From: Lolium rigidum
Lineage: Eukaryota; Streptophyta; Magnoliopsida; Poales; Poaceae
NCBI RefSeq assembly: GCF_022539505.1
Contig: NC_061513.1
Location: 354,373,696-354,437,695 of the forward strand
Length of the DNA: 64,000 nt
Direction of reading: 5' to 3'
Shown here: piece by piece, positions 23,363-35,200 of the stretch
Layout of the letters: each line of letters starts with the position of its first letter
Numbering within the stretch: position 1 is the first letter of the stretch
Program-made: the position numbers and the translations under genes
Notes under the pieces: generated by a model
What the model saw: the letters and a program-made list of their open reading frames with translations, nothing else
Database searches by the model: none
What the model was told of the DNA's origin: nothing

Positions 23363-24964
23363 TGATACATATTCCCACATATTTGCAACACATATGATGG
23401 TATATCCATGTTTTACATTGATTTATGGGGCTTTACCAATGATTCCCTTTATTTGGGTTATAACTCGACATGACAAGAAAACACTGTTTTGTGTATGTTT
23501 TTTTTACTTTCAGGGTCCTAAACGGAGTCAAATTGAGCATGTACTGCTAGGATTTTAATATTTCACCAAAAGAAGCATCTAGAGCACTTGGATCTCACGA
23601 GATGGGCCTGGAGGCCCAAAAGGTACCACGTGGCGCGCCTAGTAAGGGTGGACGCCCCAGCCATGCTCTTTTAAGCCTCGGCCCTTCGATTGACCTGATT
23701 CTTTCGCCAATCGGCTTTATTGATAAAAAAATCTATATATACGACCCCCAGGGTTCCCTCGAGGAGAGTGCCACAGAAACACTGAGCACCAAAACAGAGG
23801 CTGAAGCAGCAAAGATTGGAGGGGGAAACTCCACCGGAGCCGCCTTAGAGGGACCTCCACCTTCTCCAACGTCTTCAATATCATCACCATGATGAAGAGG
23901 GAGTAGTCCACCTCTGGACTATGGGTTTGTGGCAGTATTTTCATCCATTTATCTCTTGTTCTTCATAGATCATAGTACCCTATGAGCTGCCCAACATGAT
24001 TATGGTCATATTTGTAATTCCTATACGGTGGATCTTTAATTCTATGATATTGATATATGAGATTGGAATCTATTATGTGTAAGATGTATTGATAGATGCA
24101 TATCATTTACCCTGTTCTTAAGTACTTGTTCCAATCCAACTTGTATGCAAGAACATGTGTGGGGATAAGTGTGTGTTAGATGGAGTAGCATGGTTGTAGT
24201 GATTGAATAGTGACAACAAATTCCTGATCTATTTTGGTTTTACATTTTCCTCTGTTGCCTCACTAGGGATAAAGTGAATGCATTTGCTATGTTTATCATG
24301 TGAAAAATGTGATACTCTTGTTGAGTGAAGGTAGCATATTTGATATTCAAATCATGTCAAAATACTTGAGGCTATGCTCTGTTAATTCTTAATACAAGAT
24401 TGCTTGGAGTTTTCCTTTTTTTGTGGAGAATAAGAGAGATGTGTTGCATCATCTCTACGTTAGGACGTGATGCCCGTATGAATGCTTATCAACCATATAT
24501 TGAAGTTCCACCAATATTATGTGAATTGTTAGTGTCCACTACAACTTAAAAATAGAGTAGACAAGTGAACTCATGAACCCATGTCCAATTTTAATCATAA
24601 GAAACATATTTCCAACACTTTTATCATACTTTACATTTGCAACAATATTTTAATCCGAAAATATAAAAATACTTTCTTTACTTAAACACCTACAAACCCC
24701 GAAAACGATTATCTCTTTCCCGCTTTTATCTAGTTTACTTAATTTATTTACCTTATTTTACTTTCATTGTCTCTTTTATCTACAATCAGTAATACGGAAC
24801 CTTCTGCTTGACAACCACACGGTAGAGTTGGAAACACAAAGCAAACTTTGCTTTGCAGGATTGTTGGAAGAAGAGAAAGAGGAGATAACTCTAAGCCAAT
24901 TCCCCGAGAGTTCGGTATAAACCCTCGAGTTACCCTTGTGAGGAAAGCTACTCTTGCTACGACA
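23363..24964 (+). repeat. 3' LTR of the old Athila-type element
   Basis: The LTR starts TGATACATATTCCCACATAT and ends near CTTGCTACGACA. The block at 23,905-24,000 (CCACCTCTGGACTATGGG, then GAGCTGCCCAACATGAT) aligns with the corresponding U5 part of the LTRs at 35,929 and 42,480, which supports an LTR identity and the plus orientation. Length is about 1600 bp, equal to theirs. The exact end (24,964 or 24,966) is uncertain. Confidence 0.6.
23733..23742 (+). promoter_or_regulatory. TATA box of the LTR
   Basis: CTATATATAC about 370 bp into the LTR, followed by an ACGACCCCCAGGGTTCCC leader. This is a typical core promoter for the element's transcript. Confidence 0.55.
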
Positions 24965-26289
24965 CACTCTGCGTTTGGAGTCCCAACAAATTGACGATAT
25001 ACCGCGAGTGTTACCAGTGAGCGAGGTGGGTTTGGGCGGTGAGGGGAGAGAAGTGGGGAGTCAAGGGGAAATGACATGTCTCATGCGTAACCCGAAGCGT
25101 GCAAAACCACGGCATGTTGGGCTCGCCAACGCCTATCCACGCGAAAATGATCGAATCGAGCGTGCCTTTCGGGCCAATTTTTAGGCTGCTTTAAAACCCG
25201 TTCTATGAAAAAAATCCACACAAGAGTGGCAAGCATAATAATTTGTTTTTCCAACAAGAACGAGAAATGGGCTTGCGAGGAGAAATCAAACAGACCCATA
25301 GAAGAATGTTTCAGGTTCATTTGATTTATAGGATAGAAAAATTATAGAAATAGAAAAAATGTAGGATTAGAATGCCATGTCTAGTTGATTGGTATAGGAA
25401 GATAAGTTCTTTTTGTTTGTGCTAATTGAATTTTATCCTGAGGTAGAACTCATGTTTTTTCCTATAGGATCTGCACTATAAGATTTCTATAGAATTGTTT
25501 TCTATAGGATATATTTCTGTGAATTAAACAACTAGTGCATAAAATTTTTATAGAATTTAAATCCTATATATTTTTTTATACAAATCCAATCCTATGAATA
25601 GAAGAAAGCTGAAGCGGCTAGCTAGATTGAAAAACGGGGACAATCTCAACGTGAGCTGCCTGCCTGAAACAGTGAAACCACGACTGACACGTTTCTATAT
25701 GGCGGCTGGCCGTTAATGTGAACAGTGTGGACGTCCAAGAACAAAAGATGGAGATGCGCCTGAGGTGGCATCGATCTCTGCAGGCCCAATGATATTGGGA
25801 CGCGCCAGTGAAGGAGATGGCTACAGCTCCGCTCCTTCAAAAGATCATTGATTTGAATAGTGCAGTGCCGTACGGGGCGTCAGAGAACAGTCGCTAGCTA
25901 GCACTGGTGACTCATACTGTAGCCTTGTACGCATGCAGCCAGGTTTCCTCGTGGTGCTGCAGGATTATTACTACTTCTCCAAGGGTAATTTATGATTATG
26001 CGCTCTGATATTTCATGCATACAGAGACTGATCAAGTTTCCTGCCCATCTTATCTTAGTTCAGGCCTACGTGTAGCTTATCTGGCTCTAAAAAGCTCCAG
26101 GTCCTCTGACCGATCTGCAGCGTCAGCGAGCTGTGAGCTTGTGCTCTTGTGCTTCGTCCTTTCCATATTAGTTAATTTTCCTTTTTTCTTTTTTGCAAAG
26201 CAAGTAACATTTCGCTCCTCTGCAACAATTGATGCACCTAACTTTTCATTGCATTATTCGAGTACTAGAGTAATAAAGTTATATAGCTC
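24965..26289. other. intergenic with one MITE
   Basis: Apart from the AT-rich MITE-like block at about 25,310-25,606 nothing is recognised. The small ORFs here have no domain. Confidence 0.3.
25310..25606. mobile_element. MITE-like AT-rich element
   Basis: Starts TTCATTTGATTTATAGGATA and ends with the loosely inverted TATACAAATCCAATCCTATG. It contains scattered internal CTATAGGAT / ATCCTATAG inverted units. Resembles common grass MITEs with TTTGGATAGGATT-type ends; boundaries approximate. Confidence 0.4.
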
Positions 26290-28065
26290 ATGGATCACAT
26301 AGGATGTACATAAAAATCAACGAGCGCAACAAAAGAAAATTGTGCCCTTAAGCATCATGTAAGCGTGTAATAAGCCGCCAACCACCCTCGTTGTAGATAG
26401 CCTATGCGACCATCTCCAGACGACTACATCTAGGATACATGTGTGCCCACCTTTGATGGCATGTTAGATCATTCGTTGATCAGCAAAATAGCCATATGGG
26501 TAACCTGTAAAAAAATGAGTTGTTCCGACCTTGTTTAAAAAACCCATATCATTTCTATAGTTTCGCAACACTTACATTAAAGCACAAACGCTTATACCTA
26601 TACTGGTTTCAGTTTGCTTCTCAACTCCATTGAGCAAATTGCCGAACATATTGGTTACATTGACAGGTGAAAGAATATTAAAATAAAGTGAACAAATCTC
26701 CAAACAAGACGAGCAAAGGGACATGTAAAAGGAGATGGTTAGGAGACTCTGTTCAGTCATAGAAAATATATTTCTTGCAACCATTCCAATTTCTCTTAGC
26801 TAAATTATCTTTCGTAAGTATAACTTTCCGATGAAGGAACCATGTAAAGATCTTAATCTTTAAGGATGCTTTCATTTTTCAGATGTATTTCCTCAAGAAA
26901 ACAGGATGACCATTCATCATATCCACGTACATAGACAAATATTCCATATAAATGTATCTTCTTTACTTGTTAAATTAACTCTCATTAATCTTCTCACTAA
27001 TTGAATTGAGGTTTCCCATATATTCTCGGAAATAACTCTTCTAAGTTTAATATTTAGGTGAGATCCGATGAAAACATTGGCAACTAAAATATTTTCCGTC
27101 GCACAATATTACAAAGGGATAGGTATTGCTTGGGCAACTGCATCACCTACCCAAGTATCCTCCTAGAACCTAGTCTTAAGGACATTCCATACGCTAGAAG
27201 ACCCTCTACTAAAGAACTCATCCTTGACTCTCATAAACCTTTTGCAGAACTATGACTCAATTAGTTTTGTTGTCACTTGTGACGGTGTTTACTTTTGAGG
27301 TATTTATTATGTAGCAACTCTTGCCACACCTCTTCCTTATTTAAAAGTTTGCAGAACCACTTATTGGGAAAACATTTATTCTCTCCACCTCAAGACCACC
27401 TTGCTGCTTGGGTCGATAAATGATGTTCCATCTTTTATGTTTATACTTTTATTTATGCGGACCACTTTGCTAGAAGAAAGGAGAGTGATATAAATCTAAT
27501 CTTTTACGAACCCTTTAGGTATCTCAAGGAAATATAACATGAATATCGACAAACTTGTTAGAACATAATAAATAAGCACTAATCTTCCCCGGTATGATAG
27601 TATCTTGCTTTGCAAGCAACTTAGCTTTTTCTCAAAGCGGGTCTCTACTGGATTATATTCTTTGTTTAATAATCTTTTGTACTCCCTCTGTCCACAAAAG
27701 GATGTCTTAGATTTGTCTAAATTTGAATATATGTACGGACTAAACAATATCTGCATTCATCCAAATTTCCATAAATCTAAGACATCCTTTTACGGAAAGA
27801 GGTAGTAATAGATTGGGACACCTAAGCATCCAAAAGGAAGAGAACTAGGAGCACATCCGAAGCTTTGCTTCTATTGTTCCTCCATCTCTTTGGCCTTGCC
27901 AAAACAAAAAATTCCGCTCTTATGAAAATAAATCTTGAGACCCAAAATCTTCTCAAATACACACGAGTTTAACTCCATATTAATAGCCTTTTCTAGAACG
28001 CATTCTGTATCTAGACACATTTTGTGTGTAGATACACACGAATTTGTTATAAATGTGATAAGCAA
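26290..28065 (-). mobile_element. L1-type LINE, 3' half, decayed, split by a MITE
   Basis: Minus-strand frames read the C-terminal half of a plant LINE polyprotein. In order: LGLKIYFHKSGIFCFGKAKE (about 27,970), FGCLGVPIYY up to the MITE, KEYNPVETRFEKKLSCLQSK after it, then GRLVLIYYVLTSLSIFML (about 27,560). The connector follows with many stops, and finally a zinc-binding RVT remnant, FGNLLNGVEKQTET with GVCAL-like spacing (26,572-26,700). It is a different subfamily from the LINE at 5905-7355. Many stops and frameshifts show it is dead. Confidence 0.7.
27682..27805. mobile_element. Stowaway MITE inside the LINE reverse transcriptase
   Basis: Starts CTCCCTCTGTCCACAAAAGG and ends with the inverted CCTTTTACGGAAAGAGGTAG. 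TA flanks both sides (27,680-27,681; 27,806-27,807). 124 bp with no ORF, typical of short Thalos-like Stowaway elements. Removing it with one TA rejoins the LINE frame in phase. Confidence 0.85.
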
Positions 28066-28999
28066 TAACGAAGAACGAAGAAGGATAGCGGGAAACAGGA
28101 TTTTACGTGGAAAACTCCTTTAACACAGAGGGAAAAAAGCACGAACGCCAGCCAGCAAAACTTCACTATATCGAAAGTGTTTACAGACGCCGTGAGTTAT
28201 CTTATAATGTGATAAACACCAGCTTAGATGATGTATATTTAGACGATGATGACAATCCGTACGTAGCGTGTGTGTGTGAGGGGGTGGGGGGTGGGGGGAG
28301 GGGCTTCGCCCAAGCCTACCCGACGAGGGGCCTCGCACCGCTCGTTAGAAGTTAGCGTTTCTTTTATAACAGTTTGGATCAAAACATAACAAAATCTACA
28401 ACAACCAACATAGAGTAGAGGCAGTAGCACATGCAGAGAAACATATATGAGTATTTTGACAAGTTCACAGTCCGCATGCTGCGATCCGTGGTATCCGCTC
28501 TGTTCTAAATTAATCGACTCAACTGCATTTAGATTTTTTGTGTTCCTAAATTGATGCAAATGCGTAGATAAAGTCGAATCAAGTACAGTAATTTAAAAGA
28601 AAAGGAACACATATTAGTATAGCAAAGGATGGAGTGCGCGCATGAATGAGAATGAAGGTAAATAAACAAAGTCGGCCGTACGTGCATGCATTACAGTAGA
28701 GCAGGCGTGTTAGCTTCTCCCCAGATGCGGCAGCAAATCAGATGCTGGGGATAAGTCCCCTCTTTCCACGACACACACGGCACGGCACAGCGGGAACGTA
28801 CGTATGTGTGCGACATAATTAAACACGGTTACATGAAGACAGGGCGTGTGGCAGAGCGGCACGTCACCTTCGTAAAACACCGAAGATCGACAATGAAAAT
28901 ACGCTACTGAGTCCAAAGTAGATACGAGCGCTCGGCATGTGCTTGCAACTGCGCGCATGAGATTAAGTAAATACTATTCGTACATCACCGTCTCCTGAG
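28066..28999. other. intergenic; possible LTR scrap and degraded MITE
   Basis: The stretch 28,100-28,200 (GTGGAAAACTCCTTTAACAC, then GGGAAAAAAGCACGAACGCC) resembles a piece of a copia LTR by memory. Positions 28,496-28,612 look like a decayed Stowaway (CTCTGTTCTAAATTAATCG and inverted end). A G-rich run lies at 28,280-28,300. Confidence 0.3.
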
Positions 29000-30139
29000 G
29001 CGAGATCTTTGCCGTACACGTAGGCCGGTTTATTTACCGCGTCTAGGCTAATCCCTACGCTTCATCAGGGCTTGGGTTAATCTAAGTAACCTAGGCCGTA
29101 GGGATCAGTAGCCTATGCTGGTATAGGGGTCCCGGTCCCTAGGCCATTCTCATCACATCACAGGATCTCGCCTCCCCGCGCATGGATCCATCCGCCCCTG
29201 GTGCGTGCATGCGTGGCGCAGTGCCGCCAACGATGTATTCAGCTGACAATCGCATTGATCTCTTCGTCAAACTATTTCACCCATCTAATCCTTTTGTGTG
29301 GCGCTCCTTCTATGAACGTCGCACCTGACCAAGTGGCACCCGTGTGTGTCCAGCGCCACACTCACATCCGACGTGGCGTCCTCGACGCTGAGGTGTGCTC
29401 GAAACTGATGTGGCAGAATGTGTGCCGTCGCCCACATCGGCCACACTTTGAAAGTGTGGCGCCCGTGGCAAGGGCGCCACACATCCACTTATGTGTGGTC
29501 GCGCGAGCCCGCCCTAGCTCGACCCAGCCATTCCATTCTCCGTTTCTTCCTCCCTCAGCTCCAAGGCGGCCGGCTCTCTCTCTCCCATCCCTACTCAAAT
29601 CCGTTGAATTTCGTCAGATCTGTCCGTGGAGATCGTTCCCAACCCGTTCCTTGAGTTAATATCCTCTGTTCCCCTTCTTTTCATCCATTGATTTTGTGTA
29701 TTTGGTTGAATCTACATGTGAAACGCTAGATGTGGATTTGGTTGATTTGAGGGTGGATGTGGATTTGGTTGGATGTTAGGGTTGTTGAAGTAGGAGAAAT
29801 GGTAGTGTGCTAGTTTGTATGGGTAGATTACGATGATTATGGTAACTAATGAACACATGTGCGTATGTGTTGTTCCCATTATGCTAGGGGGATGGAAAGA
29901 ATTGTTCATATTCATCATGTGGACAAGGATGCTTTCTTGAAGGGAAACATAGAGCCAGACACGGAAGAGGTTGACTTGGTGTTTGACCTTAGCCCTAGCT
30001 TTGCGGAGGTGGTAGCACAAGTGAGGGTTGAGTTAAATTGGAATGAGCTAAATGATGGTGTTGAGCTAGAGGGAAGACATAATGTGGGGTTTGGAATGCA
30101 CACCCGTTAGAAGACAATGCGTATCAACTCCGAGCAACT
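29000..30139 (+). mobile_element. 5' part of a Mutator-like element
   Basis: Upstream of the transposase start lies a CG-rich leader with four short GTGTGGCGC / GCGCCACAC units in both orientations (about 29,296, 29,353, 29,454 and 29,474). Such units resemble MULE sub-terminal structures. The coding start follows at 29,892 after a likely 3' splice site (ATTATGCTAG). The element is cut at 30,139 by a copia LTR. The rest is not seen downstream in this window, and the left TIR is not resolved. Confidence 0.5.
29892..30139 (+). pseudogene. MULE transposase, N-terminal fragment
   Basis: The frame from ATG 29,892 begins MERIVHIHHVDKDAFLKGN and continues with an acidic DTEEVDLVFDLSPSF segment and ELEGRHNVGFGMHTR. 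It then meets TAG at 30,108 and continues KTMRINSEQ to the insertion. This resembles the N-terminal region upstream of the zinc finger and DDE core in grass Mutator-like transposases, which cut and paste elements with long TIRs. The TAG sits where related proteins have Trp (TGG to TAG). Catalytic domains are absent because the copia element interrupts the gene. Confidence 0.6.
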
Positions 30140-30669
30140 TGTAGTCCAACACTTGGGGTTCCACCTATATAATGAGGGGCATAGGGGAGGGGGCCGGCCA
30201 CCACAAGCCACCAAGCTGGCCGCACCCCTTGAGGCCGGCCACCCCCTCTCCCAAACCCTAGCCGCTCCCTCTCTCCTCCACCTCTCCCGCACGCTTAGCG
30301 AAGCTCCGCCGGAGTTCTCCATCGCCACCGCCACCACGCCGTCGTGCTGCCGGATTCAAGGAGGAGCTACTACTTCCGCTGCCCGCTGGAACGGGGAGAA
30401 GGACGTCGTCTTCATCAACACCGAACGTGTGACCGAGTACGGAGGTGCTGCCCGACTATGGCACCGTGATCAAGATCTTCTACGCGCTTTTGCAAGCGGC
30501 AAGTGAACGTCTACCGCAGCAACAAGAGCCTACTCTTGTAGGCTTTGGAAATCTTCAAGGGTGAGTCTTGATCATCTCCTCGTTGCTCCCATCTTCTAGA
30601 TTGCATCTTGGCTTGGTTTGCGTTCTCGCGGTAGGAAATTTTTTGTTTTCTATGCAACGTATCCCTACA
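30140..30669 (+). repeat. 5' LTR, probably missing most of U3
   Basis: TGTAGTCCAACACTTGGGG at the start and CGTATCCCTACA at the end give TG...CA ends. A TATA box (TATATAAT, 30,166-30,173) lies only 27 bp from the start, so the enhancer part of U3 is absent. Relatives have LTRs well over 1 kb, so this copy is probably 5' truncated. Confidence 0.6.
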
Positions 30670-30670
30670 G

Positions 30671-30682
30671 TGGTATCAGAGC
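30671..30682 (+). other. primer-binding site (initiator tRNA-Met)
   Basis: TGGTATCAGAGC one base after the LTR end, complementary to the 3' end of initiator tRNA-Met, which primes minus-strand DNA synthesis in Ty1-copia elements. Confidence 0.85.
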
Positions 30683-31871
30683 CGTGTCTATGCATAGATG
30701 GTTGCACGAGTAGAACACGATGGTTTTGTGGGCGTTGATGCTTATGTTGTCTTTAGTTTGAGTACTTTGCATCTTTGTGGCATAGTGGGATGAAGCGGCT
30801 CGGGCTAACTTTACATGACCACGTTCATGAGATTTGCTCCACGCTCGACATGCAACTTGTATTGCATAAGTGGCTTTGCGGGTGTCTGTCTCTCCTACTA
30901 TAGTGAAGATTCAGTTTACTCTTCTATTGACAACACTAGTATCACCGTTGTGGTTCATGTTCGTAGGTAGATTAGATCTTACTCGAAAACCCTAAACCAC
31001 GTAAAATATGCAAACCAAATTAGAGACGTCTAACTTGTTTTTGCAGGGTTTAGTGATGTGATATGGCCATAATGTGATGATGAATATGTATGAGATGATC
31101 ATTATTGTATTGTGGCAACCGGCAGGAGCCTTATGGTTGTCTTTAAATTTCATGTTGAGTAGTATTTCAAAGAAGTTGTAATAGTTGCTACATGGGAGAA
31201 CAATCATGAAGACGGCGCTATTGACCTTGACGCTACGCCGACGATGATGGAGATCATGCCCGTTGATGATGGAGATCATGTCCGTGCTTTGGAGATGAAA
31301 ATCAAAGGCGCAAAGACAAAGGGGCCATATCATATCACATATGAACTGCATGTGATGTTAATCCTTTTATGCATCTTATTTTGCTTAGATCACGACGGTA
31401 GCATTATAAGATGATCCCTCTCACTAAAATATCAAGATAATAAAGTGTTCATCCTTAGTAGCACCGTTGCCAAGACTTATCGTTTCGAAGCATCTCGTGA
31501 TGATCGGGTGTGATAGAATCAACAAGTGCATACAACGGGTGCAAGCCGAGTTTTGCACATGCGGATACTAAGGTGGCCTTGACGAGCCTAGCATGTACAG
31601 ACATGGTCTCGGAACACGTGATACCGAAAGGTAGAGCATGAATCATATGATTGATATGATGAACACTTTGAGTGTTCGCCATTGAAATTACATCTTGTCT
31701 CGTGATGATCGGACTTGATGTAGTGGATTTGGTTCGTGTGATCACTAAGACAATGCGAGGGATATTGTTTCGAGTGGGAGTTCACCTAGATTTTTAATTT
31801 TGTTGAATTAAAATTTGAACTCAATTTGTCATAAACATTAGTCTAAACTATTGCAAATATATGTTGTAGAT

Positions 31872-34102
31872 ATGGCGTCCTCAATCAATTTTAACCAGTT
31901 CCTAGAGAAAGAAAAGCTTAAGAGCAACGGTAGCAACTTCACCGACTGGTTCCGTCATGTGAGGATCTTCCTCGCCGGCGGAAATCTGCAATATGTGCTT
32001 GATGCACCGCTAGGTGACCCTCCTGCAGAAACTGAAACCGATGAAGTAAAGAATGTTTACGAGACTCGGAAAACTCGGTACTCTCAAGTTCAGTGTGCCA
32101 TCCTGTGCAGTCTGGAAGCCGATCTTCAAAAGCTATCTTTGAAACTCATGCGGCCGTGGAATGCTATGAAGCATCGAAACACTTCTTCAGCTGCATGATG
32201 GAAGAAGGCAGCTCCGTTAGTGAGCACATGCTCGCCATGACCGGGCATGTGAAGAAACTCAGTGACTTGGGAATAGTGATTCCTAACAGACTGGGGATTA
32301 ATCGTGTCCTTCAATCACCGCCACCTAGTTACAAGAACTTTGTGATGAACTACAATATGCGTAACATGAACAAAGAGTTACATGAACTTTTCGCCATGCT
32401 GAAATCTGCCGAGATTGAGATCAAGAAAGAGCACCAAGTGTTGATGGTCAACAAGACCACCGGTTTCAAGAAACAGGGCAAGTCTAAGGGAAAATTCAAG
32501 AAGGGTGGCAAGAAAGCTGCCACGCTTCTCGTGAAACCTAAGACCGGCCCTAAGCCCGATGCCGAGTGCTATTACCGCAAGGAGAAGGGACACCGGAAGC
32601 GTAATTGCTCCAAGTATTTGGCGGATCCGAAGAGGGGCCTTGTCAAGAAGAAGAAAGAAGGTATATCCGATATACATGTTATAGATGTTTATCTTACCGG
32701 TTTTCGTACTAGTACCCGGGTATTTGATACTCGGTTCGGTTGCTCATATTTGTAACTCGAAACAGGAACTAAAGAATAAACGAACACTACTAAAGGATGA
32801 ACTGACGATGCACGTTGGAAATGGATCCAAAGTCGATGTGATCGCTGTCGGCACACTTCCTCTACATCTACCTTCGGGATTAGTTTTAAGCCTCAATAAT
32901 TGTTATTTTGTACCCGCGTTGAGCATGAACATTATATTTGGATCTTGTTTAATGCAAGACGGTTATTCATTCAAGTCTGAGAATAATGGTTGTTCTATTT
33001 TTATGAATAATATCTTTTATGGCCGAGCACCTGAAAAGAATGGCTTATTTCTGTTAGATCTCGATAGTAGTGATACACATATACATAACATTGATGCTAA
33101 GCGAATTAAATTGAATGATAATTCTACTTATATGTGGCAAACATAAATCCGAAACTTTCGAGAAGTTTAAGGAATTCCAAAGTGAAGTAGAAAATCAACG
33201 TAACAAGAAGATTAAATTTCTACGATCTGATCGCGGAGGTGAATATCTGAGTTATGAGTTTGGCATGCATTTAAAGAAATGCGGAATACTTTCACAATTG
33301 ACACCACCGGGAACACCTCAACGAAACAAGTGTGTCCGAACGTCGTAATCGAACTCTCTTAGATATGGTTCGTTCTATGATGTCTCTTACTGATTTACCT
33401 TTATCATTTTGGAGTTATGCATTAGAGACAACTCGCATTCACTTTAAATAGAGCACCATCAAAATCCGTTGAAACGACACCGTATGAATTATGGTTTAAT
33501 AAGAAACCTAAGCTGTCGTTCCTTAAAGTTTGGGGTTGCGAAGCCTATGTAAAAAATTTACAACCGGACAAGCTAGAACCCAAAGCGGAGAAATGCATCT
33601 TCATAGGATACCCTAAGGAAACTATAGGGTACACTTTCTATCACAAATCCGAAGGCAAAATCTTTGTTGCTAAGAACGGAACCTTTCTTGAGAAAGAATT
33701 TCTCACTAAAGAAGTGACTGGAAGAAAAGTAGAACTCGGTGAGATTGATGAATCTTCACTTGTTGATCAGAGTAGCGCAGTACCGGAAGTTGTTCATGTG
33801 CCGCCTACACCGGCAACAGAGGAAGCTAATGATAATGATCATGAAACTTTGAATGAGATAGCTACTGAACCTCGCAGATTGACAAGGGAACGTACCACTC
33901 CTGATTGGTATGATCTTTGTCTAAATGTCATGATTGTGGACAACAATGATGAAGACCCTGCGACGTATGAAGAAGCGATGATGAGCCCAGATTCCAACAA
34001 ATGGCAAGAAGCCATGAAATCCGAAATGGGATCCATGTATGATAACAAAGTATGGACTTTGGTAGACTTACCTGATAGCCGCAAGGCTATCGAGAATAAA
34101 TG
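31872..34102 (+). pseudogene. copia gag-pol, multiply broken
   Basis: Gag starts at ATG 31,872 (MASSINFNQFLEKEKLKSN). A deletion near 32,130 shifts the frame. The nucleocapsid knuckle near 32,568 reads CYYRKEKGHRKRNC, with the second Cys changed to Arg. The protease motif is degraded (VFDTRFG, where DTG is expected). At about 33,136 a deletion fuses the pre-integrase region (STYMW) directly to HKSETFEKF, removing the integrase HHCC finger and the first catalytic Asp. RSDRGGEY keeps the second Asp. A frameshift near 33,330 follows, and the frame at 33,714-34,100 reads the linker and early reverse transcriptase (MTGRKVELGEIDE, DSNKWQEAMKSEMGSM). Not functional. Confidence 0.85.
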
Positions 34103-34800
34103 TGAAAGTATAGAGATGGTAAACCTAGAGGGGGGGGGTGAATAGGTTTCTACAAGTTTTAATTCTTTCTTTGCAATATTAGGCTTTGCGGAATATAAAG
34201 GTGAGCCTAATGCAAACTAGGTGAAGCAACCTATATGAGGATACAACTAACTCGAGCACGAAGGCTCTCACAGGCAGTTAAATCACAAGTAAGGATTTCG
34301 GTTAGAGATAACCGATAGCACGCGGAGACGAGGATGTATTCCCGTGTTCCCTTGCTTTGCAACAAGGTACGTCACGTTTGGAGGGGTGGAGGTCCCACGA
34401 AGGATTCCCCACGCCACGAAGGCTCACCCTATTCTCCGGAGCCTATCCCACGAAGGAATAGCTCACTCACTTGTGGTAGACTTTGAGGTAGCCTCCAAAC
34501 CTTCACAATCTTGCCCGGAGAAAATCCACAGCCCGGATGCTTCCGGACTCCTCTTGCCCACCTAGGGTTTCCAAGGAACCCTAGGAAGCAAGCTTCTCGA
34601 TGAATACAAGGGGAATGAGATTTGGCTTGGTAGAACAGTAGATCGGGTCCTCCTCTAACGATTCCCCGGAGGGATTTGAGTTTGGGTGGAGGAGGAGGTA
34701 GATCTGAGGCTTTTGGTGTTTCTAGCAATGGAGTAAGAGAGAGAGAGCTCAAGAACAGCTTGTAGTGTAGTGCCTAACTGTTCAGAGGTAGAAGAAGGCC

Positions 34801-34809
34801 TATTTATAG
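34801..34809 (-). promoter_or_regulatory. TATA box in the LTR
   Basis: The minus strand reads CTATAAATA, about 590 bp into the LTR and just downstream of the CCGG repeat block, consistent with a U3/R core promoter. Confidence 0.6.
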
Positions 34810-34849
34810 TGTTCTTCGAAATATGGCCGTTGGTCACTTGCCACCTCAG

Positions 34850-35200
34850 CTTTTCCCTCGACAAACCCGGTTGACCGGACCACAGACCGGACAGCCCGGC
34901 GATGAGGCCGGTCTGAGCGGACCACAGACCGGATTCCCTTTGCGTCGTCCTGGAGCTCCTCCGGTTGGCAGCCGGTTGGCGCCCGGTTGGCGACCGGTCG
35001 ACCGGGCCGCACGCCGGACTCGCCGGTCTGTAGGTGGGCTGACCGGTCGGCAACCGGATCTGCTGGCTCTTCGTTTGGAGCCCGGTTGGCGACCGGTTGA
35101 CCGGGCCGTGCGCCGGACTCGCCCCGGTTGGCGACCGGTTGACCGGCCAGCACGCCGGACTGGCCGGTTGCTGGCCCGGTTGGACCGGGCTGCAGACCGG
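34850..35200 (-). repeat. CCGG-rich direct repeats in U3
   Basis: At least a dozen irregular copies of units such as CCGGTTGGCGACCGGTTGAC and CCGGACTCGCCGG lie upstream of the LTR TATA box. Long frames on both strands here (34,655-35,290) are produced by the repeat and are not genes. Related repeats occur at 45,700-45,832 and 46,345-46,440. Confidence 0.75.

Larger units (their letters stand above)
16890..24964 (+). mobile_element. old Athila-type LTR retrotransposon, gag largely lost, protease only
   Basis: A likely 5' LTR remnant begins TGATACATCTCAAATGTATC at 16,890. A protease-coding region follows (17,249-17,887), then a long noncoding internal stretch and a 3' LTR of about 1.6 kb (23,363-24,964). 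The noncoding part matches that of the minus-strand element at 35,929-44,077: the block near 22,460-22,540 (TGTTAGAGAAGAGCACTAGG, then GCCGCTAACCAAAGCCAT) aligns with the reverse complement of about 38,440-38,500. It therefore belongs to a related gag-protease family without reverse transcriptase or integrase. Two later insertions, a Helitron (18,409-20,204) and a CACTA element (20,466-21,762), split the internal region. The 5' boundary is uncertain and no target duplication was found. Confidence 0.6.
30140..34102 (+). mobile_element. BARE/Angela-like Ty1-copia retrotransposon, 5' part, decayed
   Basis: A short 5' LTR (30,140-30,669) is followed by a primer-binding site, a leader of about 1.2 kb and a single gag-pol reading region (31,872-34,102). 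The region is cut in the early reverse transcriptase by the SIRE-like element at 34,103. The leader (for example GGAGATCATGTCCGTGCTTT at 31,272) and the coding order match BARE/Angela elements as I remember them. Its 3' half must lie beyond the right edge, if it still exists. Confidence 0.8.

Noticed and set aside
30671..30682. tRNA-like match at the copia primer site
   Set aside because: Only a 12-base match to a tRNA 3' end; it is a primer-binding site. No tRNA cloverleaf was found in the window.
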